A stretch of 10,695 nucleotides of DNA from an uncultured Clostridia bacterium (GCA_949935895.1 CATLGL010000050.1:1-10695), one strand, 5' to 3'. Counted from the first letter of the stretch, positions 1-7,633 are shown. The notes: generated by a model from the letters alone, not told the origin. A program made the numbers and translations.

Positions 1-398
1 AAGTATTTTTGTTTTCGATATTTATATTCAATATATTGTGTTTCTTTTAAATGAACAACCATATAATATTTTGATAATGCATTTCTTTCAAAAGGCGTTG
101 CTGTATCATTTTTCACTTTTTCATAAATAGAATCCATAATATATTTATCGATTGATTCTAAATATAGTGCGAACATGTCTTCATATTTTTTAGCTAACAT
201 TTCTTTTTTGTTTGTTTCGTCATGATTTTCTTCATTGGTATAATTTGCAAAAGCTTTTAACATGTTGCTTCTTTTTGCATATATCAATAATCCATTAATT
301 CCTATTTTTGTAGGAATTAGTAGTTTTGTAATTGTGTTTGTTACTTTTCCAAAAAAAGTTTTTTCTTGTGGTAATACGCGTAATCCTCGTTCTGTCAT
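1..398 (-). CDS. Unrecognised protein downstream of yqfD, 3' end outside window
   Basis: An open frame begins at ATG 398-396 and stays open to the window edge for 132 codons with no stop. The start follows AAAGGATG, part of which overlaps the yqfD stop, and lies 14 nt after that stop, so it is probably the next gene of the yqfC-yqfD operon. The protein begins MTERGLRVLP and is rich in Lys, Glu, Tyr and Asn. No signal peptide, clear membrane segment or catalytic motif is visible in this part. In many Firmicutes phoH or yqfF follows yqfD, but this N-terminus has no motif of either that I recognise. Two Arg codons are CGA, which matters for the CGG argument because CGA is evidently read normally. 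The function is unknown. The reading frame is secure from codon pattern and spacing, and the identity is not. Confidence 0.7.
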   Translation of the reverse strand, partial: MTERGLRVLPQEKTFFGKVTNTITKLLIPTKIGINGLLIYAKRSNMLKAFANYTNEENHDETNKKEMLAKKYEDMFALYLESIDKYIMDSIYEKVKNDTATPFERNALSKYYMVVHLKETQYIEYKYRKQKY

Positions 399-412
399 AT
401 TTCATCATCCTT

Positions 413-1598
413 TCAAAATAATATTTTTTCGTTTGTGCCTATATTTTCAAGTACCTCATATATCAATTCCACTTCTAGAGTTGTACCTTCTAATTTCGAG
501 TTTATATGTGTATTTACAATTTTTTCTTCTTCTAGTATCTGTTTTCTTAGTTCTTTTTCTATTTTGTTTGTTAATATCTCTTTAGCCTCTTCTTCCGTAT
601 ATGTTACAGGCTTTTTGGTTAACTCTTTGTATGTAGTCTTTGTAAATTCTATAGGGAAATAGAAGTTTGAAAATATTTTTAATTTTTTGCTTTCATTTAT
701 TGTATCATAATTTTGAAAATATGGAACCCCTTTCGGAAAATTTATTTTAAAATTATTTAATCTTATTTCATAATTTATTTTTTCATTTCCTGTTTCTTCC
801 TCTATTTCTCCAGATAGATTCATTGTTTCTTTTTGAGAATACCAAACTTTTGCTTCAATTTCTGCTTTTGCATGCACATATCTTGTTCCTGTATATTTTC
901 CTTCTATCCATCCTCCTACTATCATATTACCGTTTTGTTACAATATCCCCTACTTTCATTAGGGCTGTACCGTTTTGAACATTTATTTTTGTAATTACTC
1001 CTTGTTTGTCTGAAATGATATTACAATATTCATTTTCGTTTATGATATTTGGTTTCTTGTCAGCTTCTACTACTTCTACAACAGCATTTGTCCCTACTAT
1101 TTTTATACCAATCCAAGCAATATCATCTCTTTTTAGTCTTATACTATCAATTACTTCTTTGGTATTTATTTTAGCTTTTAATTTTCCTGTTTCTAATCCA
1201 TATTCTTTTAATTGTTCTACCAATTCTTCTTTTGAAATGGTATTATTGCCTATTACTTCAATATTCCATATGAAATTAGATATACTAAAAATGAAAAGCA
1301 TTACCAAAATTAGTAATCCTATAAAAATTTTTCTCTTTTTATATCTATTTAAAACAAATGGTAGTCCTTTCTTTTTTTCAATTTTAATATGACATTTTGT
1401 GTTTTTAGCAATCTGTCTTATATTTTTAAAATCTTTTATCGCTATATTAGCCAAAAGAAAACTTGATTTTTTTCTTTTAACATTCCACAAAAGAATATTT
1501 TTGCTAATACAAATATTGATAAATCTTTCAATAAAATAACCTTCTACACTAATGTTAGCATATCCTAGTAGGTAATACATTACAATTTTAAAAAACAC
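413..1598 (-). CDS. yqfD: Sporulation protein YqfD, one reading frame after a +1 shift at CGG
   Basis: YqfD is a conserved membrane protein of spore formers, made in the mother cell under σE in Bacillus subtilis; its biochemical role is not settled. Translation starts at GTG 1598, 11 nt after AAAGGAG. The N-terminal motif GYANISVEGYFIERFIN, a membrane segment at about residues 91-113, and the C-terminal GGWIEGKYTG..YVHA motif are typical. In the plain frame the protein ends after 223 residues at CGG-TAA (932-927). Skipping the C of CGG gives VTK-G-NMIVGGWIEG and an open frame to TGA at 415-413. The joined protein is 394 residues, close to the roughly 400 usual for the family, and the Gly created at the junction fits the family's basic-residue-Gly pattern. 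yqfC lies 22 nt upstream. A pseudogene is possible, but the same event occurs at every other in-frame CGG in the window. Confidence 0.88.
930..932 (-). other. Candidate +1 frameshift site at CGG, yqfD
   Basis: The codons read ACA AAA CGG TAA. The downstream frame (GGT AAT ATG) has a stop TAA at 940-938, and the upstream frame has its stop at 929-927. The change of frame must therefore fall within positions 937-930, and CGG is the only unusual codon there. Skipping C932, or reading CGGT as one four-base codon, restores the frame. Confidence 0.8.
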
Positions 1599-1620
1599 TA
1601 TTCTAATGTCTCCTTTCTTT

Positions 1621-1911
1621 TTATTCGTCTGTTACTGGTTCAAAATCCATACTGTCAATCTTACCTAATACCATAATGTCATCTCCTGTCATTTCCTTTA
1701 GCCTTAGGTTAAATCCATTGATATTGATTGCTCCAAGATATGTGTTTATTTTAATATAGAAGTCTTCATACTCTAGAATAGCTTTATAATTTTCAATTAA
1801 AACTTCTTCAAAGCCAACAATTGTTATTTTAGGTTTATCTGATATTACTTCTTCTGGTAACTCCAAAAACTTACTAATCTTGCTTGTTCTTGCCTTCCTT
1901 CTTCGCTCCAT
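1621..1911 (-). CDS. yqfC: Sporulation protein YqfC
   Basis: This 96-residue protein matches the small YqfC family, whose Bacillus subtilis member is of about the same length and lies directly upstream of yqfD in a σE-controlled mother-cell operon. The recognised pattern is LELPEEVI followed by KITIVG, then a short basic and hydrophobic β-rich domain ending in a G-K-I motif. There is no membrane segment. ATG 1911 is preceded by a strong GGGAGG site. yqfD follows after 22 nt. A candidate σE -10 lies about 77 nt upstream. It contains no CGG codon and needs no frameshift. The molecular function in sporulation is unknown for the family. Confidence 0.88.
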   Translation of the reverse strand: MERRRKARTSKISKFLELPEEVISDKPKITIVGFEEVLIENYKAILEYEDFYIKINTYLGAININGFNLRLKEMTGDDIMVLGKIDSMDFEPVTDE

Positions 1912-1987
1912 ATTTCCTCCCTAGTTTCAAGTTCTCTTTTCATATATATGCAAAATAATTTTATTTCATGCAACATAAACAAAAGGA

Positions 1988-1995
1988 CTTGTATG
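1988..1995 (-). promoter_or_regulatory. Possible σE-type -10 for yqfC-yqfD
   Basis: The minus strand reads CATACAAG, close to the σE -10 consensus CATACAAT, about 77 nt before the yqfC start. The -35 region would fall inside the T-tract of the upstream terminator and is not a good match, so the call rests on the -10 and on the known σE control of this operon in Bacillus. Confidence 0.28.
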
Positions 1996-2002
1996 ATAAA
2001 AT

Positions 2003-2043
2003 AAAAAAAGATAGTCTAGTACTTTTGGCACTAAAACTATCTT
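2003..2043 (-). terminator. Terminator of the pilin-like gene at 3261-2109
   Basis: The arms AAGATAGT (2043-2036) and ACTATCTT (2015-2008) enclose an inner AGT/ACT pairing and are followed on the minus strand by a T-tract (2009-2003). It lies about 65 nt after the upstream gene's stop and separates it from yqfC. Confidence 0.75.
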
Positions 2044-2108
2044 AAAAATTATTACACTATATTGGACAATTCTATTTCTTTAAGTATAAAGACTTTTAAC
2101 TTATATTT

Positions 2109-3261
2109 CTATTCACTTATCTGCCATACTCCACTCTCATCTTGCACACTTATTTGAGTATTCCTCTTTAGATATACGATTGGACGGATAGATAAGCTAT
2201 GGATATTTTCATGTAATTCACCAAACTGACTACGACATAGGCTATTGTAGGCAACTCCACCTTCATTTACACGAAACATACCAAAAAGAGCAGCAGCTGA
2301 GTCCAAGCCAACGCCACGAGACGCCAACCAGTATATTAGATTATTAACGTTTACTTTATCTTTAAATAGTATTTGATATATAACATTTGTTGTATCTGCC
2401 ATCTGTTCTGAAGCTACATAATAGTAAGCTGTCCATCTGTCTGTTCGCTCTTTTTCCTCTGTTGATTTTCCGTTCTTCATTGTTTTTGTTGGGTAAAAGA
2501 TACTATGAGTATAAGAATCTCCATATTTACGTGAACCACTTGTGAAAGTCTTTGGATTATATTTTGTTATTTTGTCTATATCCTCTACACAAATACTTCT
2601 TGCCCCGCTTCCTGTAATTGTTCCTCTATCCAATCCTTCTACTGTATCTCCTGTTTCATAAGTAAATGTCTTTGTCGTATCTGATCCTGTTCCATATCCA
2701 TAGATTTTACAGATTTCATTTAATTCTTGTTGTGCATATAAATATCCGATTGCTCCTTTCATAGAGAATGTTTCTCCTGCATCGTTACCTATTGGCTCTG
2801 CACTAATTAATAGCACTTCTCCTGTTATTTCATCTTTACTTAATACTCGCCACTGGATTGTATTATTTGCTGTAAAAGTTTGTTCTGAGTGTCCATTTCC
2901 ATGAGATGATCCACTTCCTATTGGTGATGTGTATGTTAATTTACTAGTATCTGTTACTCCTTTAGTTGGATCATATGCTACATAATCTCCTATTTGTGCT
3001 TTTTTTGCTAAAGCATTTTCTGGCAAATTTCCGTATTGCTTCATTCGCAATTCCTTCTGCCTCATTTGTAAACCTATCTATCATATTTTCTTCATATCTT
3101 GCAGCATTTGTATAGTTTTTCCCCGCTTCTTGTGCCATTTTGAAGATTCCTCTTTCTCCCAGCACTAAGTTTAGTGTAATTCCTGCTAAAATTAGTAATA
3201 CAATTATTGTAATCACTAGTGCTATCAATGTAATTGCTTTATTTTCTCTTATTTTCTTCAT
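2109..3261 (-). CDS. Secreted pilin-like protein with DUF6273-like domain, joined by a +1 shift at CGG
   Basis: The start is ATG 3261, 8 nt after AAAGGGG; an upstream in-frame ATG at 3294 lacks such a site. The N-terminus is a prepilin-like helix (NKAITLIALV and following hydrophobic residues, about 7-30), then GERGIF and a charged helix. The usual Glu at position 5 of the mature pilin helix is replaced by Ala. The plain frame runs out at 2971. Skipping the C of CGG (3033-3031) after residue 76 continues with GNLPENALAKKAQIGDYVAY and gives a 383-residue protein. The C-terminal domain shows WRVLS, LLIS, IYWLASR and RPIVYLK, a pattern I associate with DUF6273-like domains of gut Firmicutes. The gene has its own promoter and terminator. 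Likely location is the cell surface or outside the cell; function is unknown. Confidence 0.8.
3031..3033 (-). other. Candidate +1 frameshift site at CGG, pilin-like gene
   Basis: The codons read GCA ATA CGG AAA TTT. Skipping the C gives ATA, then GGA AAT TTG CCA, which is I-G-N-L-P and continues into the conserved AKKAQIGDYV segment. Flanking stops allow the shift anywhere in about 105 nt (roughly 3076-2971), so this site is less tightly fixed than the one in yqfD. Confidence 0.65.
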
Positions 3262-3389
3262 TAGTATTCCCCTTTCATTTTTTCTATTACACATTTATTA
3301 TAAAAATAAGTTTCTACTTTCTTAGTATTATGTATATTTTTTTATTATCTTATTCTAGTAATAATGTATATCTTACTTTATGGTCTTAT

Positions 3390-3417
3390 TTTATATTTAC
3401 TTATAATATCTTGTCAA
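3390..3417 (-). promoter_or_regulatory. σA-type promoter of the pilin-like gene
   Basis: The -35 TTGACA (3417-3412) and -10 TATAAA (3395-3390) are separated by 16 nt on the minus strand. Transcription would start near 3383, leaving a leader of about 120 nt before ATG 3261. The rest of 3295-3519 is AT-rich, with no gene that I can support. Confidence 0.6.
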
Positions 3418-3519
3418 TAGTTTTTGTGTTTTGTTTGATAATATCTGTTCTAAATTTTACATAATAGTATGATATGAGTATCAACCCTTACACTTTTCTT
3501 TCTATATATTAACAAAAAT

Positions 3520-3576
3520 AAATAAATGAAGGTTACTATTATTAAACAAAGTAATAACAGTAACCTCCATTTATTT
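3520..3576 (-). terminator. Terminator of recA
   Basis: Two 24-nt arms (3576-3553 and 3543-3520) pair with two mismatches around a 9-nt loop, 25 nt after the recA stop. A T-rich tail follows on the minus strand. The arms are unusually long and almost symmetrical, so the hairpin could also act on the other strand. Confidence 0.75.
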
Positions 3577-3601
3577 ATAACCTTTACAATAAAGTATTTC
3601 C

Positions 3602-4642
3602 TTATTCTTCCTCTTCTACTGAAAGTTCCTCTTCTCCTAAACTTTTTTCAAATGCTTTTGCAAAGTTATCTCTTATTTTTTGTTCTACTTCTTGCATTAT
3701 TTCTGGATTGTCTAATAGATATTGCTTCACATTTTCTCTTCCCTGTCCAATTCGATTACCATTATAACTAAACCATGAACCACTCTTTTCAATGATATCC
3801 AGATTAACACCCATATCTAAAATATTTCCCTCTTTTGAAATACCTTTTCCATAAACAATATCAAATTCTGCCTCTCTAAATGGTGGTGCTACTTTATTTT
3901 TTACAATTTTTACTCTTGCTCTACTTCCTACTACTTCTCCATCTTGCTTAATATTTTCTGTCTTTCTAATGTCCATACGAACAGATGCATAAAATTTTAG
4001 TGCTCTTCCCCCCGTCGTTGTTTCTGGATTTCCAAACATGACACCTATTTTTTCTCTTAATTGGTTTATAAAAATTAAAACTGTTTTTGATTTATTGATG
4101 GCTCCTGCCAACTTTCGCAATGCTTGTGACATAAGTCTTGCTTGTAAGCCCATATGAGAATCTCCCATGTCACCATCAATTTCTGCTTTTGGTACTAATG
4201 CTGCTACAGAGTCAACAACAATGACATCTAGTGCTCCACTTCTAATTAGACTTTCTGTAATTTCTAATGCTTGTTCTCCTGTATCTGGTTGGGAAACAAT
4301 TAAATTGTCAATATCCACTCCTAATTTTTTCGCATACACAGGGTCTAATGCATGTTCTGCATCAATAAATGCTGCTTCTCCTCCTACTTTTTGTGCTTCT
4401 GCAACAACATGTAAAGCAAGTGTTGTTTTTCCAGATGATTCTGGACCATATATTTCAATAATTCTACCACGTGGTACTCCACCAATTCCAAGAGCAATAT
4501 CTAATCCTAAAGCACCTGTAGGAATCGCTTCTATATTCATTGCTTGAAACTCTCCAAGCTTCATAACAGATCCTTTTCCAAATTGTTTTTCAATTTGTCC
4601 CATTGCTGCTTCTAATGCTTTTTTCTTTTCTGAATTTTCCAT
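3602..4642 (-). CDS. recA: Recombinase RecA
   Basis: RecA forms ATP-dependent filaments on single-stranded DNA, carries out strand exchange and triggers LexA self-cleavage. This 346-residue protein has the family's usual length. The Walker A motif GPESSGKT is at residues 66-73, the catalytic-Glu motif DAEHALDP has E96, and Walker B VIVVDS is at 140-145. The loop region NQLREKIGVMFGNPETTTGG follows at about 193-212, and the C-terminus is acidic. There is no intein. ATG 4642 is preceded by AGGAGG at 8 nt. The gene has its own promoter, a possible SOS box and a terminator, so it is a single transcription unit. No in-frame CGG occurs; the one CGG trinucleotide, at 4014-4012, lies across ACG-GGG. 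That a normal housekeeping gene avoids CGG while others shift at it supports the frameshift interpretation. Confidence 0.98.
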   Translation of the reverse strand: MENSEKKKALEAAMGQIEKQFGKGSVMKLGEFQAMNIEAIPTGALGLDIALGIGGVPRGRIIEIYGPESSGKTTLALHVVAEAQKVGGEAAFIDAEHALDPVYAKKLGVDIDNLIVSQPDTGEQALEITESLIRSGALDVIVVDSVAALVPKAEIDGDMGDSHMGLQARLMSQALRKLAGAINKSKTVLIFINQLREKIGVMFGNPETTTGGRALKFYASVRMDIRKTENIKQDGEVVGSRARVKIVKNKVAPPFREAEFDIVYGKGISKEGNILDMGVNLDIIEKSGSWFSYNGNRIGQGRENVKQYLLDNPEIMQEVEQKIRDNFAKAFEKSLGEEELSVEEEE

Positions 4643-4665
4643 TCTTTTTTCCTCCTATTTTTATA

Positions 4666-4677
4666 AAACGTTTGTTT
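4666..4677 (-). promoter_or_regulatory. Possible LexA (SOS) box upstream of recA
   Basis: The minus strand carries the symmetrical AAAC-N4-GTTT just downstream of the recA promoter. The Gram-positive consensus is GAAC-N4-GTTC, so spacing and symmetry fit but the outer base of each half differs. The position between promoter and start codon suits a LexA operator. Confidence 0.35.
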
Positions 4678-4685
4678 GTAATTGT

Positions 4686-4714
4686 ATTATTACATTACAT
4701 TTTGGATTTGTCAA
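4686..4714 (-). promoter_or_regulatory. σA promoter of recA
   Basis: A perfect -35 TTGACA (4714-4709) is followed after 17 nt by -10 AATAAT (4691-4686), five of six matches to TATAAT. It lies 44 nt before the recA start and 30 nt after the upstream gene's stop. Confidence 0.8.
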
Positions 4715-4744
4715 TACTTTTCTTAAAATTTTTTTCAAATTTCA

Positions 4745-6340
4745 TTACTGTCTATACCATGAGCCAATTCCTTGATAAACTTGATAGCTATTAGGGTTAA
4801 TTTCTCCTACTAAATTTGGCGTACACACAAGTGTTGTCTTACTATAATATAAAAATACATATGGCATTTGTTGTTCATAAATTTCTATGATATTTTTATA
4901 TTTTTCTTTTAATATTTTTTCATCTCGTATATTTTTTACTTCTTCCAATTTTTGATTCATTTCGTCATTTTGAAAATTGGCAAGATTATTTCCTGAAAAA
5001 TAGTACGATATGTCTGGGCTAAACCCACTGTATACACCTGTTAAAAGCATGTCATAATTTTTATTTTGTAAATAGTTTTGATATTGTCCCTCTGTTACTT
5101 TTCTAATTGTAATATCAATCCCAAATTCTGATAATGTTTGTTTTATATTTTCTGCTACTTGTATTCTATTTTCATTACTATTGTTAACTACTAAATCAAA
5201 ACGTAATCTTTGTGTTCTATAGTCTTTGGTTCGTTGCCATGTTTTCCTATAGTATGTCCATCCTGTTTGTTCTAATATATATCTTGCTCTTTCATGATTA
5301 TATTCATGTTCTACTTTTTTATCGTCATATAAATAGCTTCCATATTCTAATGGAAAATTTGTTACAATATATTTGCCCTTGTAGATTCCTTCTACTATAT
5401 TTTGCTTATTTATTAGATATGATATTGCCTTTCTTACTTCTACATCAGATAATATTGAATTTTTGCAATTAAATACTAAAAAATCTAAATTCCTGCCATA
5501 ATATTCTTTTTTATTATATCCAATGGTTCCGATATAATCCTCTAACTGAAGAGTATTGGTTGTTAATACATCAATATTTCCTATTTTAAAGGCATTATAC
5601 ACTTCTCCCATGGTTTGATATTTAATAATTTGAATTTCTTCTAATTTTGTTTCTTCTTTTTCTTGTTTCCACCAATTTTTATTTTGTTTTAATGTGATAT
5701 TTCCATCATTATTTTCTACCTGAAATCTTCCTGTTCCTATTGGCTTACTGTTTTTAGAGGTATTTATAAAATCTTCATTTTCATAATAGTGATATGACAT
5801 AATAGGAAATGTTAATTGATATTCAAAAAATGGTACCTCTTGTGTTAAATTAATTTTAATGGTATTATCATCTATTACTTCTACTCCTATTACTTTTTCA
5901 ACATTGTAGGCATATATTGAATTTATATTCGTATCTTTTAATCTGTCAAATGTAAATTGAACATCCTTAGCACTTAAAAGGGTACCATCTTGCCATTTTA
6001 CATTGTCCCTTAATTTGATAACATATGAAGTTGGACTCTGTTTGGTCCATTCTTTTGCAAGACATAACTCAATCTTTCCATCTGTTGTTAATTCTAATAA
6101 TGGTTCATATATCAATCGTGCTAAATCTTGTATTTGTTGATTTTTACTAAGAATTGGATTGATAGTATCAAATGAAATAACTGGTATACGAAGGTTGGTA
6201 ATCATTTCAATTTTTTCTTCTGGTATTTCAATCGGTTTATTTTCTTGCTTATTGTTTTGTCCATAAATAGAATATCCTGCATAAACTACTAGTCCTAATA
6301 CAATGATAATAAATACATATTTAATACGATTTGATTTCAA
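4745..6340 (-). CDS. Membrane-anchored substrate-binding protein of the OppA (SBP_bac_5) family
   Basis: Family members bind peptides or similar solutes outside the membrane and deliver them to an ABC permease. The protein has a hydrophobic anchor at about residues 8-27 (YVFIIIVLGLVVYAG) with no lipobox Cys, so it appears held by an uncleaved N-terminal segment. The family pattern follows: LIYEPLLELTTDGKI, LAKEWT, LRDNVKWQDG and AKDVQFTFDRL near the start, then VRKAISYLINKQNIVEG in the middle. I chose TTG 6340 (531 residues) because GGAGGG lies 7 nt upstream and a possible promoter ends just before it. The frame is open further up to TTG 6409 (554 residues), which lacks a convincing site. No permease or ATPase gene is adjacent, so the protein may serve a distant transporter or be a receptor. 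The single CGG trinucleotide, at 5531-5529, is out of frame. Confidence 0.9.
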   Translation of the reverse strand: MKSNRIKYVFIIIVLGLVVYAGYSIYGQNNKQENKPIEIPEEKIEMITNLRIPVISFDTINPILSKNQQIQDLARLIYEPLLELTTDGKIELCLAKEWTKQSPTSYVIKLRDNVKWQDGTLLSAKDVQFTFDRLKDTNINSIYAYNVEKVIGVEVIDDNTIKINLTQEVPFFEYQLTFPIMSYHYYENEDFINTSKNSKPIGTGRFQVENNDGNITLKQNKNWWKQEKEETKLEEIQIIKYQTMGEVYNAFKIGNIDVLTTNTLQLEDYIGTIGYNKKEYYGRNLDFLVFNCKNSILSDVEVRKAISYLINKQNIVEGIYKGKYIVTNFPLEYGSYLYDDKKVEHEYNHERARYILEQTGWTYYRKTWQRTKDYRTQRLRFDLVVNNSNENRIQVAENIKQTLSEFGIDITIRKVTEGQYQNYLQNKNYDMLLTGVYSGFSPDISYYFSGNNLANFQNDEMNQKLEEVKNIRDEKILKEKYKNIIEIYEQQMPYVFLYYSKTTLVCTPNLVGEINPNSYQVYQGIGSWYRQ

Positions 6341-6347
6341 TGCTTGT

Positions 6348-6353
6348 CCCTCC
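6348..6353 (-). promoter_or_regulatory. Ribosome binding site that decides the TTG start at 6340
   Basis: GGAGGG on the minus strand stands 7 nt before TTG 6340-6338. The in-frame ATG at 6355 overlaps this site and has no purine-rich motif of its own, and TTG 6409 has none that fits. Confidence 0.6.
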
Positions 6354-6364
6354 ATTTTTTTAAC

Positions 6365-6393
6365 ATCATATCTTAAATTCTTTAAAGATGCAA
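6365..6393 (-). promoter_or_regulatory. Possible promoter of the substrate-binding protein gene
   Basis: -35 TTGCAT (6393-6388), a 17-nt spacer and -10 TATGAT (6370-6365) lie on the minus strand. The -10 is good and the -35 weak. Initiation near 6358 would give a leader of about 18 nt that includes the GGAGGG site, which agrees with the TTG 6340 start. Confidence 0.35.
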
Positions 6394-6416
6394 CTCCTTT
6401 TTCAAACAAAAAGGAG
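6394..6416 (-). other. Perfect hairpin between spoVS and the binding-protein gene
   Basis: The 9-nt arms AAAAAGGAG and CTCCTTTTT match exactly around a 5-nt loop. No T-tract follows on either strand, so it is not a classic terminator. It lies inside a 16-codon open frame, ATG 6432 to TAA 6382, preceded by a run of six G at 4 nt. A leader peptide or a processing hairpin is possible; neither is proven. Confidence 0.4.
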
Positions 6417-6461
6417 AAAACATTTCTTTCATGTTTCCCCCCTATTATGTTATAACTATTT

Positions 6462-6725
6462 CTAGTCTCTTGATTCTACTACAATTCGAATACCAGTTCT
6501 GTCTTCTCCTTCTACTTGAACTTCCGCAAATGCTGGTACACATACTAAGTCTACTCCTGTTGGCGCTACGAATCCTCTTGCAATTGCTACTGCTTTAATT
6601 GCTTGGTTTAATGCTCCTGCTCCAATTGCTTGCATTTCTGCTCTTTCATTTTCTTTTACCAATCCAGCAATTGCTCCTGCTACTGAATTTGGATTTGATT
6701 TGGATGAAATTTTTAAAACTTCCAT
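6462..6725 (-). CDS. spoVS: Stage V sporulation protein S
   Basis: SpoVS is a small Alba-like protein needed for normal coat and septum development in Bacillus subtilis. The 87-residue product is nearly collinear with the known proteins: MEVLKISSKSNPNSVAGAIAG at the start, QAIGAGALNQAIKAVAIARG in the middle, then FVAPTGVDLVCVPAF. ATG 6725 has AGGAGG at 8 nt. ymdB ends 131 nt upstream, the same neighbour as in Bacillus subtilis, where both are part of the rny-ymdB-spoVS region. The gap holds an AT-rich TATAAT at 6787-6782, but I see no matching -35. A σH site, as known in Bacillus, was not found. The CGG trinucleotide at 6526-6524 lies across GCG-GAA and is out of frame. Confidence 0.97.
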   Translation of the reverse strand: MEVLKISSKSNPNSVAGAIAGLVKENERAEMQAIGAGALNQAIKAVAIARGFVAPTGVDLVCVPAFAEVQVEGEDRTGIRIVVESRD

Positions 6726-6856
6726 TTTTTCTGCCTCCTAAAATTTAATTTTTGTTTCATTTTTTTAACAAGTATATTTATATTATATTTTAGGTTTGTT
6801 GTCTAGTACTTTTTGGTAAAAAATGGAAATTCTTTTCAACCTCTTTCTACATTTTT

Positions 6857-7633
6857 CTACATTTTTATCCTTTTTATATTAGTAGTTCGACTATTTGCAT
6901 CATCAATATCAAAAATACAACCAGATAACCCACAACTTCCTTCTGCTAACTTATATCTTTCTGGAAGACTTGTTTCAAATCGTTTTAAAGATGCTGCTAT
7001 ATCCATTCCTATAATTGATTTTAGTGGTCCTGTCATACCAATATCTGTAATATATCCTGTTCCTTTTTCTAATATGACCTCATCTGCTGTTTGTACATGG
7101 GTATGTGTTCCAAATACGACACTTACTTGCCCATCTAAATAATATCCCATTGCTATTTTTTCTGCACTTGCTTCTGCATGAAAATCAACTACTATTATAT
7201 CTGTATTTTTTTCTAGTTGGCTTAAAATTTCTTTTACTTTTATAAATGGGTTTTCAGATAAGATACTCATTTCTGTTCTTCCTATTAGGTTTATCACTGT
7301 TATTTTTTTTCCTTTTGCTTCTATTGTTACATATCCTTTTCCAGGAATACCTTGTGAATAGTTAGCAGGTCTTATTAGTCTTTTCTCTTCATCAATAAAT
7401 GAAAAGATATCTTTTTTTGCCCAAGTATGATTTCCTAATGTTACAACCTCTACTCCCATTTCTATAAGTTCTTTATATAGTTTATGCGTAATTCCCATTC
7501 CTCCTGCTACATTTTCTCCATTTGCTATTACAAAATCAATATTCTCCTTCTGCTTTAATTCTGGTAATATTTCTTTTGCTTTTTTTAATCCATTCTCTCC
7601 TACAATATCTCCTAGTGCTAAAATTCTCAACAT
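6857..7633 (-). CDS. ymdB: YmdB-type metallophosphoesterase (TIGR00282 family)
   Basis: Members are di-metal phosphoesterases that hydrolyse cyclic nucleotides; Bacillus subtilis YmdB affects biofilm formation and sporulation decisions. The 258-residue protein keeps the metal-binding residues: D9 in LALGDIVGENG, E40-N41 in NGEN, N68-H69 in GNHTW, H152 in DFHAEA, and H177 and H179 in GTHTHVQTAD. It also keeps the RPAN and DIGMTGP motifs. ATG 7633 follows AAAGGAG at 7 nt. It is cytoplasmic, with no signal or membrane segment. spoVS lies downstream as in Bacillus, but the usual upstream neighbour rny (RNase Y) is absent and a pilin-like gene stands there instead. Transcription probably starts near 7843, giving a leader of about 210 nt. 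No CGG codon occurs. Confidence 0.96.
   Translation of the reverse strand: MLRILALGDIVGENGLKKAKEILPELKQKENIDFVIANGENVAGGMGITHKLYKELIEMGVEVVTLGNHTWAKKDIFSFIDEEKRLIRPANYSQGIPGKGYVTIEAKGKKITVINLIGRTEMSILSENPFIKVKEILSQLEKNTDIIVVDFHAEASAEKIAMGYYLDGQVSVVFGTHTHVQTADEVILEKGTGYITDIGMTGPLKSIIGMDIAASLKRFETSLPERYKLAEGSCGLSGCIFDIDDANSRTTNIKRIKM

Noticed and set aside
413..925. Separate gene for the C-terminal half of YqfD
   Set aside because: The ATG at 925 lies in the middle of a known family domain, and the joined protein has the full family length.
3000..3006. Slippage at the run of seven A in the pilin-like gene at 3261-2109
   Set aside because: A slip there would also restore the frame, but it would keep a Cys- and Lys-rich stretch (RKCFSKK) and lose the NLPEN segment. 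The CGG 25 nt upstream gives a more natural sequence and agrees with the other three sites. Not fully excluded.
2109..3065. Independent gene starting at ATG 3065 for the C-terminal domain
   Set aside because: It would lack the secretion helix of its paralogues, and this ATG has no good ribosome binding site. It is better explained as the downstream part of one gene.
2014..6813. Shared 13-mer GTCTAGTACTTTT at about 2014 and 6801
   Set aside because: One short match in an AT-rich window this size can be chance. One copy is within a terminator loop and the other in the gap between ymdB and spoVS, with no common context.
6847..6866. Direct repeat CTACATTTTT at the ymdB stop codon
   Set aside because: Two adjacent 10-nt low-complexity units; no functional meaning can be supported.
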